Shown here: piece by piece, positions 25,136-33,958 of the stretch
Numbering within the stretch: the first letter of the stretch is position 1
Layout of the letters: every line of letters begins with the position of its first letter
NCBI GenBank assembly: GCA_964571195.1
Contig: CAZNAD010000002.1
Span: 1-64,000, forward strand
Direction: 5' to 3'
Source of the DNA: PALSA-1006 sp964571195
Lineage (GTDB): Bacteria; Pseudomonadota; Gammaproteobacteria; Burkholderiales; Gallionellaceae
DNA: 64,000 bases
The notes under the pieces: model-generated
The model's input: the letters and a program-made list of their open reading frames with translations, nothing else
What the model was told of the DNA's origin: nothing
Database searches by the model: none
Made by a program: the position numbers and the translations under genes

Positions 25136-26263
25136 ATGTCCCAAGATTTCGCTGCTCGACTAATCGCCTGGCAAAAATCACATGGCCGCCACGGCCTGCC
25201 GTGGCAGGGCGCGGATGCCTACCGCGTATGGCTGTCCGAGATCATGTTGCAACAGACGCAGGTCGTCACCGTCATTCCCTATTTCGAGCGTTTTGTCGCC
25301 TCGTTCCCCAACATCGCCGCACTTGCCGCAGCCACTGAAGAACAAGTGCTCGCACACTGGAGCGGCTTGGGCTATTACGCCCGAGGGCGCAACCTGCACA
25401 AAGCCGCGCAACTCATCTTGGCAAAACACGGCGGCGAATTCCCGCGCGACTTCGAACAGATACTCGAACTGCCCGGCATAGGCCGCTCCACCGCTGCCGC
25501 CGTCTGCGCACTGGCTTATCACGAACGCCGCGCGATATTGGACGGCAACGTCAAGCGCATCTTGGCGCGCTACTGCGGCATCGCGGGCTGGGCGGGCAAC
25601 AAACAGGTGGAAGAAAAACTCTGGCAACACGCCGAAGCTTTACTCCCTGATGAAACTACTAGCCATTCGACTAAGCCCGCAAGTGGGCAAGTCGCTGGTT
25701 ATCTCCCTCTGGGAGAGGGCTGGGGTGAGGGAGAAAGTGTTGATCGAAGTGCCGACATCGCCACTTACACCCAAGCGCTCATGGACATGGGCGCTACCGT
25801 CTGCACGCGCAGCCGCCCCAAGTGTGCGAACTGTCCGGTGCAAGCCGACTGCGTGGCATTGCAAACCGAGCGTATCGCCGAGCTACCCGCGCCGCGCCCG
25901 CGCAAAACCGTACCGGAAAAACAGGCGACCTTCCTGCTGCTCATGCACGGCCACGACATCCTGCTGGAAAAGCGTCCCGGCAGCGGCATCTGGGGCGGGT
26001 TATGGTGTCCGCCGCAAGTGGCAGACGGGCAGGAGAGCGATTATGTGCAGCGCAACGGCATGAAGGTAAACGTACGCACCGAACTGCCAACATTCACCCA
26101 CACTTTCACTCATTTCAAACTACACATCACACCGGTGCTATTGCGCATGAAGCAAAAACCACAGCGTGTGCAGCAGGCGGGCAGTGTGTGGCTGGATGTG
26201 GACGAAGCGTTACAGGCGGCGATACCAACGCCGGTGCGCAAGATGCTGGAGGGGTTGATTTAA
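25136..26263 (+). CDS. mutY: Adenine DNA glycosylase MutY with repeat-derived insertion
   Basis: Removes adenine mispaired with 8-oxoguanine. 375 aa with the catalytic Glu in SEIMLQQTQV, the helix-hairpin-helix LPGIGRSTAAAV and Asp in AILDGNVKR. The [4Fe-4S] loop is C-x6-C-x2-C-x5-C (CTRSRPKCANCPVQADC). A Nudix-like C-terminal domain senses the 8-oxoG strand. Between ALLPD and ADIATYTQALMD, where homologues connect almost directly, there are about 35 extra residues (about 173-207). Their DNA is a copy of repeat family B. The frame is kept, so the protein is probably made, but whether the insert disturbs it is unknown. Confidence 0.94.
   Translation: MSQDFAARLIAWQKSHGRHGLPWQGADAYRVWLSEIMLQQTQVVTVIPYFERFVASFPNIAALAAATEEQVLAHWSGLGYYARGRNLHKAAQLILAKHGGEFPRDFEQILELPGIGRSTAAAVCALAYHERRAILDGNVKRILARYCGIAGWAGNKQVEEKLWQHAEALLPDETTSHSTKPASGQVAGYLPLGEGWGEGESVDRSADIATYTQALMDMGATVCTRSRPKCANCPVQADCVALQTERIAELPAPRPRKTVPEKQATFLLLMHGHDILLEKRPGSGIWGGLWCPPQVADGQESDYVQRNGMKVNVRTELPTFTHTFTHFKLHITPVLLRMKQKPQRVQQAGSVWLDVDEALQAAIPTPVRKMLEGLI
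25651..25755. repeat. Family B repeat embedded in the mutY reading frame
   Basis: This stretch includes AAGCCCGCAAGTGGGCAAG and CTCCCTCTGGGAGAGGGC with a GGGGTGAGGGAGAAAG tail, matching the REP-like copies at 2449, 37970 and 47975. It encodes Gly/Ser/Glu-rich residues unlike the rest of MutY. Boundaries are approximate and set by where MutY homology resumes. Confidence 0.75.
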
Positions 26264-26551
26264 GCGTAAAGGGTAGCATCGAAGGATGTTGATCTAAAGC
26301 AATGTGAAGTGCTGCCAACGACCCAATCCGGCCTGTGGCGAGTGTCTGCTTTACTGCAATCCCATTGTAAAAACCCCAATGACAGCATTACGGCGTGGAA
26401 TATTGACGAGCATCCGGCAGCTCGGTGGACATTGCAGACGCATAGAAATCTTCTCAATTGCGGGCATTCCGCCTCGAATATAATTGGCGCGCCACAGCTT
26501 GGGCATTCGGCCAACTGAAAAATAGCCACAACAGAGCAAAAGGGAAAAATA

Positions 26552-29389
26552 ATGCGAATTTCAAAATTAATACTTCAATTGTTGTCGTATCTCACGCTGT
26601 TGCTTTGCACTACCCCTATCACTCAGGCTGCCGAACCCTCCAGCGAACCCATCTTGCGCATTGACCCCGGCGAACATATAGATCTAATACGGCATATGAG
26701 CACCGACAAGGCTGGCCATTGGCTTGTAACTGCAGCGGATAACACGGCTCGTATATGGAGTTTGCCTGATGGCCGCCTAATTCAAACACTACGAATTCCT
26801 ATATTAGAAGGCTTGTCTGATAACAAAGGCGTTCAGCAGGCTGTCACTATGTCAACGGATGGTCGAATGGTTGCAGTTGTTGCCAGAGTAGGTTTTGATG
26901 ATGTTCTCACCGGTTCGATCTTTCTATTTGATCGGGCCAGCGGTACGCTTATAAGACGCCTCAAAGTAATCAATGATGAAATTATTTCGATTGCCTTTTC
27001 TCCTGACGGGGCTAGCTTGGCTGTTGGACTAATTAAAAATGGCTTGCAGATACTTTCCGTTGCCAATGGCCAAATACTGGCCCAAGATTTTGACTATCGC
27101 ACTCACATCGAGCGCATTGATTTTAGTGCCGATGGGCGATTGTTGACTGTTGGAGATGAGTGGCGTTTATATCGATTTGATGGCGTTAACTTATCATTAC
27201 TAGCCAATCGTAAAGCGCCGGAGGGCGCATATCTTGGTGGCGTGCGTTTTTCGCCTGATGGTAGGCGCATTGCTGCTTCAATATTCAAGACGATATATCT
27301 GTTAGATGGGTATGACTTGTCGTTTAAAGGAGTCGTTGACACTACGAGCCTCGACTCGCCTTCATTAGGTGAGGTTGAATGGTCTAGCGATGGAGAGTAT
27401 TTATATGGCATAGGTGGGAAAAATTTACATCGGTGGTCGGGGGGCGGAACGCAGTCACGGCAAGAGTCAGTGGCTAAGAATGGCTATGTCAGATTTTTGT
27501 CACTTGCAGATGGTCGATTGGCCTTCAGTGGCGATTTATCTTGGGGAGTGCTAGATAAAGTGGGCAACCTCCAAATATTTAATCCTCCCGCAGCTACGAA
27601 TTTCAATCCCGCCCAGCCAGATGAATTACTTTTGTCCGTTGATGGCACGCAGGTTCAATTTGGCAATCGGTCAGCATCAATCCCCTCAATGGTGTTCGAT
27701 GTATTGAAACGTTCATGGTTGCAAGGTGGAGCACCGAACTTATTTCAAGCTCAAGTCTCTGCTCCGGGATTAGAAATTTCAAACTGGAAATACAACTCCC
27801 TTCCTAGAGTAAATGGAGTAACTATCAATTCTTGGAAAGGTTTTGCAATGAATCTGGCCGTACAACCTCGTGGCTCGTGGTTCATTTTAAGTTCAAATGG
27901 GAAGCTGCATGTCTTTGATAGCAGCGGGAATAAACGCTGGACGAGCAAATCAATCGCCTCTGTATATCAAATGAACATATCTAGAGACTGTCGATGGATT
28001 GTAACAATGGAAAGTGATGGTGTCCTTAGATGGTATCGAGCTTCCGATGGTATAGAACAGCTGGCATTCTTTCCTCATGCCGATAAAAAACGCTGGGTAA
28101 TGTGGACTCCTTCTGGTTACTACGATGCCTCGCCCGGTGCGGAAGAGTTGATCGGCTGGCATGTAAATCGCGGCAAAGACCAAGCCGCCGATTTTTTCCC
28201 AGCGTCGCGTTTTCGCGAGCGCTTCTATCGTCCTGATGTGCTGTCCAAAGTCTTAGAAACACAAGACGAAGCGGAGGCCGTGCGCATCGCTAATACTGAA
28301 TCGGGGCGTCGCACACAATCTGTATCCTCCATCGCGCAAGTGTTGCCCCCCGTGGTGGAGATTGTTTCACCCGCATCGGAGAACTTCGTTCAATCCGGCG
28401 CTATCAAGGTGCGCTACACCGTGCGCACTGCTGTTGACGCGCCGGTGACGGCGATGCGCGTGCGGGTGAATGGACTACTGCAGTCGGATACCCGCGCTTT
28501 GAGGTTGGTTAAGAGCGATGAAGATACCCAAGAAATTGAAGTGACGCTGCCGGAACAAGATGCCGAAATTCAACTCTTCGCAGAAAATAAATACAGCACT
28601 TCTAAACCGGCCATCTTACGGCTGAAGTGGGCCGGTAAAGTCACTGCCAATCAAGCCAAGCCCAAGCTGTATGTGCTGGCAGTTGGTGTGTCGAAATACA
28701 AAAATCCCGAATACAACTTAGGATTGGCATCCAAAGATGCGAATGATTTTGTCAATTCGTTGAATGGGCAGAAGGGCAAATTGTATAGCGATGTGGTGGT
28801 GAAGCTGCTCACTGATGACAAGGCGACCAAAGATGATGTTCTGGAAGGGCTGGATTGGCTTAAACAGCAGGTGACTTCTAGTGATGTGGGCATTATGTTT
28901 GTGGCTGGTCACGGCATGAATGACAAGCTGGGGAATTATTATTTCCTGCCACATAACGCGAACCCGGAGCAACTCATCCGCACGGGCGTGTCGCAAAACG
29001 ACATCAAACAAACCTTCGCCAGCTTGCCCGGACATACCGTGTTCTTTATTGATACCTGCTATTCCGGTGGTGCGATGGGTAATGTGCGCACCAGCGGTTT
29101 TGTGAATGACTTGGCCTCGGCAGAAAATGGAGCGGTGGTGTTCACCGCTTCATCGGCGGGGCAACTATCTCAAGAAAATTCCGCTTGGGGTAATGGTGCA
29201 TTTACCAAGTCGGTGGTGGAGGGGTTGAACGGCAGTGCAGATTTCCGCAAGAGCGGTTTTATCACGGCGAAGGGGCTGGACTATTACGTGGATGACCGCG
29301 TGAAAACCTTAACCAAAGGACAGCAAACGCCAGTAAGTATTTCGCCGGGCGGGGTGAGTGATTTTCCAATTGCTGCAGTGGGGAACTAA
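26552..29389 (+). CDS. Secreted WD40-like beta-propeller / caspase-like (C14) protein
   Basis: A 945-aa protein with a signal peptide (LLSYLTLLLCTTPITQAA). Residues about 40-560 form WD40-like blades (repeated DNTARIWSLPDGRLI, FSPDGASLAVGL, FSPDGRRIAAS). A linker domain follows, and residues about 703-900 are a caspase-fold peptidase. The catalytic dyad is visible as His787 in VAGHGMND and Cys836 in FIDTCYSGG. Cleavage specificity cannot be read from sequence. Such prokaryotic caspases are associated with proteolysis and sometimes regulated cell death. The first ~1.5 kb is AT-richer than the caspase half, suggesting a mosaic origin. It stands alone; the neighbours are not functionally related. 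Confidence 0.88.
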   Translation: MRISKLILQLLSYLTLLLCTTPITQAAEPSSEPILRIDPGEHIDLIRHMSTDKAGHWLVTAADNTARIWSLPDGRLIQTLRIPILEGLSDNKGVQQAVTMSTDGRMVAVVARVGFDDVLTGSIFLFDRASGTLIRRLKVINDEIISIAFSPDGASLAVGLIKNGLQILSVANGQILAQDFDYRTHIERIDFSADGRLLTVGDEWRLYRFDGVNLSLLANRKAPEGAYLGGVRFSPDGRRIAASIFKTIYLLDGYDLSFKGVVDTTSLDSPSLGEVEWSSDGEYLYGIGGKNLHRWSGGGTQSRQESVAKNGYVRFLSLADGRLAFSGDLSWGVLDKVGNLQIFNPPAATNFNPAQPDELLLSVDGTQVQFGNRSASIPSMVFDVLKRSWLQGGAPNLFQAQVSAPGLEISNWKYNSLPRVNGVTINSWKGFAMNLAVQPRGSWFILSSNGKLHVFDSSGNKRWTSKSIASVYQMNISRDCRWIVTMESDGVLRWYRASDGIEQLAFFPHADKKRWVMWTPSGYYDASPGAEELIGWHVNRGKDQAADFFPASRFRERFYRPDVLSKVLETQDEAEAVRIANTESGRRTQSVSSIAQVLPPVVEIVSPASENFVQSGAIKVRYTVRTAVDAPVTAMRVRVNGLLQSDTRALRLVKSDEDTQEIEVTLPEQDAEIQLFAENKYSTSKPAILRLKWAGKVTANQAKPKLYVLAVGVSKYKNPEYNLGLASKDANDFVNSLNGQKGKLYSDVVVKLLTDDKATKDDVLEGLDWLKQQVTSSDVGIMFVAGHGMNDKLGNYYFLPHNANPEQLIRTGVSQNDIKQTFASLPGHTVFFIDTCYSGGAMGNVRTSGFVNDLASAENGAVVFTASSAGQLSQENSAWGNGAFTKSVVEGLNGSADFRKSGFITAKGLDYYVDDRVKTLTKGQQTPVSISPGGVSDFPIAAVGN

Positions 29390-29790
29390 TCTGGTTGGTA
29401 TGGATGATTGGCTGCTTTATTGAAGGTTGGCTGGCTGCAAAGTCCACATTGTATGAGGTCGCCGCCGGCAGCTATCTGGCGACCTGATTATTCAGTCGCG
29501 AATGGCCGGTTACGAGGAGGTCAATCTCAACCTCCAGTGGCAGGTAATGGCACAAAGCCGCCCCCCGCTTGGTGAAGAACTCTTTGCTGGCAACGCTGCG
29601 TATCCAATACTAAGTAATTTACTTGGCAGCTTTAAGCTGCTGCAAACACAGCTACTCCACCCTCTCTCTTGCCCACGGTGTTCTGCGCAAGAATTTCAAA
29701 CTGGATTTGATGCTGGGTTCATTCGTTCATTTTACAGAGTCTGGCACGCGAGCGTTTACAATGACGCTCCGTGCTGTCACGATCCATCCC
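29390..29790. other. Intergenic stretch without a supported gene
   Basis: About 400 bases between the caspase-like gene and the pseudouridine synthase-like gene. It holds an 8-bp inverted repeat AGGTCGCC / GGCGACCT (29456-29485), which could end the upstream transcript though no U-run follows. A smaller repeat GGAGGT / ACCTCC lies at 29516-29535. Open frames here have no recognisable content; the longest merely runs into the downstream gene. Confidence 0.5.
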
Positions 29791-30495
29791 ATGACCAATC
29801 CCGTCCGCCTCGCCAAACGTCTGGCTGAAATGCTTCCTTGCTCGCGTCGCGAAGCCGAGTTGTATATCGCCGGGGGCTGGGTGACGGTGGATGGGCGGGT
29901 GGTGGAAGAGCCGCAGTTCATGGTGGCGGAGCAGAAGGTTGCGCTGCATCCCGATGCCAAGCTCACGCCGTTGGAACCGGTGACCATCCTGCTGCATCAG
30001 CCGCCGGATAGTCCCTTTACGCCGCAACTGATATGCGCGGACACGCAGACAGCGGACGACCATTCCGGCATACGCATCCTCAAGCAGCATTTTGTGCGAC
30101 TCACGCAATGTCTGCCGTTGGAGGCGAATGCGAGCGGCCTGTCGGTGTTCACGCAAGACTATCGTGTGTCGCGCAAACTCGGCGATGATGCTGCGACCAT
30201 CGAGCAGGAATATGTGGTGGAGGTCGCGGGTGAACTTATCGCCGACGGGCTCAAGCTGCTTAATCACGGTTTGAGTTATAACGGCAAAGCGCTGCCTCCG
30301 GCCAAAGTGAGCTGGCAGAATGAGAACCGTTTGCGTTTTGCGCTCAAGAGCGTGCAGCCCGGTCAGATCGCACACATGTGCAACAGCGTCGGGTTGCAGG
30401 TGCGGGCGATGAAGCGGCTGCGTATCGGGCGCGTGTCGATGGGGAAATTACCGGTCGGGCAGTGGCGTTATGTGCTCGGGTATGAACGTTTTTAA
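29791..30495 (+). CDS. RsuA/RluF-family pseudouridine synthase-like protein
   Basis: A 234-aa protein with an N-terminal S4 RNA-binding domain (RLAKRLAEMLPCSRREAELYI, quoted in part, then GGWVTVDGRVV) and an RsuA-type synthase domain. The family converts uridine to pseudouridine in rRNA using an Asp in a GRLD motif. The aligned segment here reads LPLEANASGLSVFTQD, so the Asp appears to be Glu and the preceding Arg is Pro. It may be catalytically altered. The ATG at 29791 (MTNPVRLAKR) is the most likely start; one 30 bases upstream is possible. Confidence 0.85.
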   Translation: MTNPVRLAKRLAEMLPCSRREAELYIAGGWVTVDGRVVEEPQFMVAEQKVALHPDAKLTPLEPVTILLHQPPDSPFTPQLICADTQTADDHSGIRILKQHFVRLTQCLPLEANASGLSVFTQDYRVSRKLGDDAATIEQEYVVEVAGELIADGLKLLNHGLSYNGKALPPAKVSWQNENRLRFALKSVQPGQIAHMCNSVGLQVRAMKRLRIGRVSMGKLPVGQWRYVLGYERF

Positions 30496-30510
30496 TATGA
30501 GTGACCGGTG

Positions 30511-30816
30511 ATGTCGTCGTTTTGTTATTGGGAAGACAATGTCTTGGTGCTGAATATCCTCGGGCGTCCGCGCGCCAAGAAGACCAAAATCGGCAAGGTC
30601 ATCGGCAAACAATTGGAAGTGCATGTCGCCGAGCAGCCGATACGCGGTAGGGCCACGGCGCACATGGTGAGGTTCCTAGCGGAAGAGTTTGGGGTGAGCG
30701 AGAGTGCGATCACCGTGGTGTTCGGGGTTTACAACGTGAATAAACAATTACGTATCACGGCTCCCGCGAGCTTGCCGCCGTGTATCCCGCCGCCATCAAC
30801 AAACGGGAATCTATAG
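30511..30816 (+). CDS. DUF167/YggU family protein
   Basis: A 101-aa protein of the DUF167 family, function unknown. The pattern is NVLVLNILGRPRAKKTKIG, then GKQLEVHVAEQPIRGRATAH and LAEEFGVSESAITVVFGV followed by NKQLRI, matching YggU along its length. The ATG at 30511 is chosen; a GTG one codon earlier is possible. It lies 15 bases after the pseudouridine synthase-like gene and just before the VanZ-family gene. Confidence 0.88.
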   Translation: MSSFCYWEDNVLVLNILGRPRAKKTKIGKVIGKQLEVHVAEQPIRGRATAHMVRFLAEEFGVSESAITVVFGVYNVNKQLRITAPASLPPCIPPPSTNGNL

Positions 30817-30824
30817 TGCGAAAT

Positions 30825-31889
30825 ATGCCCATCTACCGTTCGCGTGCCCTGCTGCGCAGTTATCTGACGGCGGGTTACGCGCTATTCATCATCTATGCGA
30901 GCCTGTCGCCTTTTGCGGGCTGGCAGGAGCAGGGGCTGGAGTTCATGGCGGTGCTGGCTTCTCCGCTCGGCCAGACCTATTCCTGGTTCGATGCGGTCAC
31001 CAACTTTCTCGCTTATCTGCCTTTCGGGCTGCTGTTCGGGCTGATGTTGCGAGCGCGGCTGAGTGCGACGGCGAGCATTCTGCTGGCCACGCTGGTAGGG
31101 CTGCTGTTTTCTGCGCTGATGGAATATTTGCAGATGTATCTGCCTCATCGCATCAGCTCCAACCTCGATCTGTTGATGAACGGTTTCGGCATGTTGAGTG
31201 GCGCGGTGCTGGCGGTGAGTATCGTTCCGCGTGCCTGGTTCTTTTATCTGATGCACTGGCGTTTTCAGTTGTTCCAGCGCGGACAGGGCGTCGATTTCGG
31301 CCTGGCGCTGGTGTTGTTGTGGATGTTCGCGCAGATCAATCCGTCTTTGCCGATGCTGGGTAACGTGTTCATCAGTGAAATGGTGCGTCAGCCATTTGTG
31401 CCGCCACCGGTGGAGCCATTCAGTTGGCTGGAGAGTATCGCGGTGGCGCTCAATCTGCTGATGTTGGGCACCTTGTTGCTGACACTGTTGCGCTCGCGTC
31501 GCCATGCGGTGGCGGCGCTGCTGCTGGTGCTGTTCGTGATCGCGCTGACCAAATTCATCGCCGCTGCGGTGTTGCTCAAATCCTGGGCGCTGTTGTTGTG
31601 GCTGAACGGGGAAGCGATGCTGGGAGTGACCATCGGCGTGTTGCTGATGTCCGTCATCGGCTGGCTGGCGCGACCGTATTTGATCCGGCTGGCGGTGCTG
31701 GTGGCCTGTGCCTATCTGCTGCTGGCACACGGCATCCTGGATAGCGGCTCCCCCTCTGCCGCGATGCGCCTCTACCAATGGCGTTTCGGGCATCTGCTCA
31801 ATTACAACGGCCTGTCGCAAACGGTGATGCTGGCCTTTCCCCTGCTCATGCTGGGGTATCTGTGGCGTGGTGTGATGCGGCGGGAGTAG
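30825..31889 (+). CDS. VanZ-family integral membrane protein
   Basis: A 354-aa protein with roughly nine to ten membrane helices. The first 150 residues match the VanZ-like domain: LSPFAGW early, NFLAYLPFGLLFGLMLR near residue 60 and LQMYLPHRISSNLDLLMN with the conserved R-x3-D. The C-terminal half is a further set of hydrophobic helices without a recognised domain. VanZ itself gives low-level teicoplanin resistance, but relatives are widespread and mostly uncharacterised. I use the ATG at 30825; an in-frame GTG at 30816 is possible. Confidence 0.87.
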   Translation: MPIYRSRALLRSYLTAGYALFIIYASLSPFAGWQEQGLEFMAVLASPLGQTYSWFDAVTNFLAYLPFGLLFGLMLRARLSATASILLATLVGLLFSALMEYLQMYLPHRISSNLDLLMNGFGMLSGAVLAVSIVPRAWFFYLMHWRFQLFQRGQGVDFGLALVLLWMFAQINPSLPMLGNVFISEMVRQPFVPPPVEPFSWLESIAVALNLLMLGTLLLTLLRSRRHAVAALLLVLFVIALTKFIAAAVLLKSWALLLWLNGEAMLGVTIGVLLMSVIGWLARPYLIRLAVLVACAYLLLAHGILDSGSPSAAMRLYQWRFGHLLNYNGLSQTVMLAFPLLMLGYLWRGVMRRE

Positions 31890-31924
31890 TAGAATATGCA
31901 TCCCAAAACCGGCACGGGGTCATC

Positions 31925-32236
31925 ATGAGCTATTTCGATAAACATGTCTTTTTCTGTACCAACCAGCGCGAGGATGGCAGCGACTGCTGCAACCGCTACG
32001 GCGCGCAAAAAGCGCGCGACTACGTGAAGGACAAAGTGAAGCAGCAGGGTATCTCGGCGCGCGGCAACAAGATACGCATCAATTCCGCCGGTTGTCTGGA
32101 CCGTTGTGACGAGGGGCCGGTGCTGGTGGTCTATCCCGAGGCGGTCTGGTACACCTATGTCGATGAAAGTGACCTCGACGAGATCGTCGAGGAACATCTG
32201 AAACACGGGCGGGTCGTGGAGCGGTTAAAGATCTGA
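31925..32236 (+). CDS. Thioredoxin-like [2Fe-2S] ferredoxin
   Basis: A 103-aa protein of the thioredoxin-fold 2Fe-2S ferredoxin family. Candidate cluster cysteines are in HVFFCTNQ, GSDCCNRYG and AGCLDRCDEGP, the last being the C-x3-C motif of the family. The C-terminus (VWYTYVDESDLDEIVEEHL) is typical. The gene overlaps the hydrolase gene by one base (TGATG), so they are cotranslated. The redox partner is unknown. Confidence 0.9.
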   Translation: MSYFDKHVFFCTNQREDGSDCCNRYGAQKARDYVKDKVKQQGISARGNKIRINSAGCLDRCDEGPVLVVYPEAVWYTYVDESDLDEIVEEHLKHGRVVERLKI

Positions 32237-32850
32237 TGGCGTTGTTGCAGGTGTTTTCTACCACCGGCAAGGCCGGACATCTGGAAGGGCTCGTCCACAT
32301 GCCCGGCCTTGCTCCGCGCGCCATCGCGGTGGTCTGTCATCCCCTGCCGACCATGGGCGGCACGATGGAGAACAAAGTCGCGGTGACGCTGGCCAAAACC
32401 TTCACCGAGCTGGGTTGTGTGTCGTTGCGTTTCAATTTTCGCGGCGTGGGCGCAAGTGCGGGCGAATTTACTGGCGGCGACGGTGAAACGGAAGACGTAT
32501 GTGCCGTGACGGAATTCGCGCGCGAACAGTTCGGCGAGCTGCCGCTCATCCTGTCCGGCTTTTCCTTCGGCGGTTACGTCGCGGCACGTGCCGCGCAACA
32601 ACTGCATCCGCGCCATCTCATCCTGGCCGCCCCCGCAGTGGGACGTTTCGCCATGCCTGCGGTTGCGGCGGATACGCTGGTGATACACGGCGAACACGAC
32701 GACGTCGTGCCGCTGGCCGATGCGCTGGAATGGGCGCGTCCGCAGCATCTGCCCATCGTGGTGCTGCCGCAGGCGGAACATTATTTCCACGGACGACTCA
32801 CGCAGTTGCGCGATATCGTCAAAAAACATTTCACTGGAGTTGAGTTATGA
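32236..32850 (+). CDS. Alpha/beta hydrolase (YdeN/dienelactone hydrolase-like)
   Basis: A 204-aa alpha/beta hydrolase with nucleophile motif GFSFGG (Ser near residue 100), Asp in IHGEHDDVVPL and His in QAEHYFHGRL. The N-terminal CHPLPTMGGTMENKV is characteristic of a family often annotated as alpha/beta superfamily hydrolase. The substrate cannot be inferred. It is translationally coupled to the ferredoxin gene. Confidence 0.9.
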   Translation: MALLQVFSTTGKAGHLEGLVHMPGLAPRAIAVVCHPLPTMGGTMENKVAVTLAKTFTELGCVSLRFNFRGVGASAGEFTGGDGETEDVCAVTEFAREQFGELPLILSGFSFGGYVAARAAQQLHPRHLILAAPAVGRFAMPAVAADTLVIHGEHDDVVPLADALEWARPQHLPIVVLPQAEHYFHGRLTQLRDIVKKHFTGVEL

Positions 32851-32867
32851 ATACAAAAAATCGAAAT

Positions 32868-33036
32868 CTCACCACAGAGACAGAGCGTGTGTTGTTGGGG
32901 CGTGAGTCCCTTACAACCACGGCCTACTCCTTGCGGGTACCGAGACACAGAGAAATTCAAAAGCGAAAGACAGAGAGAACATTTGGTAATGTTTGGGTTA
33001 GGTTTTCCTCTGTGTCTCTGTGCCTCTGTGGTGAGA
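32868..33036. repeat. Intergenic inverted repeat, family A copy 2, with internal insertion
   Basis: The right arm CTCTGTGTCTCTGTGCCTCTG matches copies at 1862 and 45857 (first 20 bases shown by position 33008-33027). The left arm begins CTCACCACAGAGACA and resumes as CCGAGACACAGAGAAA about 55 bases later. The 55-base interruption is absent from the other copies. The repeat fills the gap between the hydrolase and ABC transporter genes. Confidence 0.82.
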
Positions 33037-33043
33037 GGTTTTA

Positions 33044-33958
33044 ATGCAGTCCATTATTCAAGTCACCGGGCTGCAAAAATCCTATGCCGGACAGCGCGTG
33101 GTGGACGGCCTCGATCTGTCTATCCATAAAGGCGAATGTTTTGGTCTGCTGGGCCCCAACGGTGCGGGCAAGACCACGACCTTGCGGATGTTGCTCGGGC
33201 TGATTGCGCCGGATGCGGGCGTGGTCACCCTGCTCGGTCTGCCCGTGCCGCAAGCCGCGCGCGAGGCGCGGATCCGTGTCGGTGTGGTGCCGCAGATGGA
33301 CAACCTCGACCCGGACTTCACCGTCGCGGAGAACCTGCTGGTGTACGGGCGGTATTTCGGACTGACGGATGGCGAGATCGAGGCGCGCATCCCGTCGCTG
33401 CTCGAATTTGCCAACCTGACCAGCAAGCGCGATGCCAAAGTGCCGACGCTGTCCGGCGGCATGAAGCGCCGTTTGACGCTGGCGCGCGCGCTGGTCAACG
33501 ATCCCGATGTCATCTTCCTGGACGAACCGACCACGGGTCTTGACCCGCAGGCGCGCCATCTCATCTGGCAGCGGCTTCGCGAACTCACCCAGCAGGGCAA
33601 GACGCTGTTGCTCACCACGCACTTCATGGACGAGGCGGAGCGTCTGTGTCACCGCCTTGCGGTGATGGATAACGGCAGAATCATCAGTCAGGGTTCGCCG
33701 CGTGAATTGATCGAGCAGAACATCGAGCCGCAAGTGGTGGAAGTGTTCGGCGAGACTTCTGCGCAATGGGCAAGTGAACATGCGGCAAAATATGCGCAGC
33801 GCTTCGAGCTGAGCGGCGAGTCGGCATTCTGTTACGTGTTGGACGCGCAGCCCTTGGTGGCGCATCTACAAGCGCAGAGCGCATTGCGTTATGTGCATCG
33901 TCCGGCGAATCTGGAAGACGTGTTCTTGAAATTGACGGGCAGGGAGATGAGGGAATGA
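33044..33958 (+). CDS. NodI-type ABC transporter ATP-binding protein
   Basis: A 304-aa ATPase with Walker A GPNGAGKTTTL, Q-loop VPQMDNL, signature LSGGMKRRL and Walker B VIFLDEPTTGLDP, plus the switch His in LLTTHFMDEAE. It resembles NodI and other drug/oligosaccharide exporter ATPases (DrrA type). The C-terminal extension (about residues 230-304) is typical of NodI. It overlaps the permease gene by four bases. Confidence 0.93.
   Translation: MQSIIQVTGLQKSYAGQRVVDGLDLSIHKGECFGLLGPNGAGKTTTLRMLLGLIAPDAGVVTLLGLPVPQAAREARIRVGVVPQMDNLDPDFTVAENLLVYGRYFGLTDGEIEARIPSLLEFANLTSKRDAKVPTLSGGMKRRLTLARALVNDPDVIFLDEPTTGLDPQARHLIWQRLRELTQQGKTLLLTTHFMDEAERLCHRLAVMDNGRIISQGSPRELIEQNIEPQVVEVFGETSAQWASEHAAKYAQRFELSGESAFCYVLDAQPLVAHLQAQSALRYVHRPANLEDVFLKLTGREMRE

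Noticed and set aside
30882..31901. 339-codon minus-strand frame opposite the VanZ-like gene
   Set aside because: Extremely Gln/His/Arg-rich, as expected from the complement of hydrophobic codons.
32847..33044. 65-codon frame through the family A repeat copy 2
   Set aside because: It simply translates the repeat and has no independent support.
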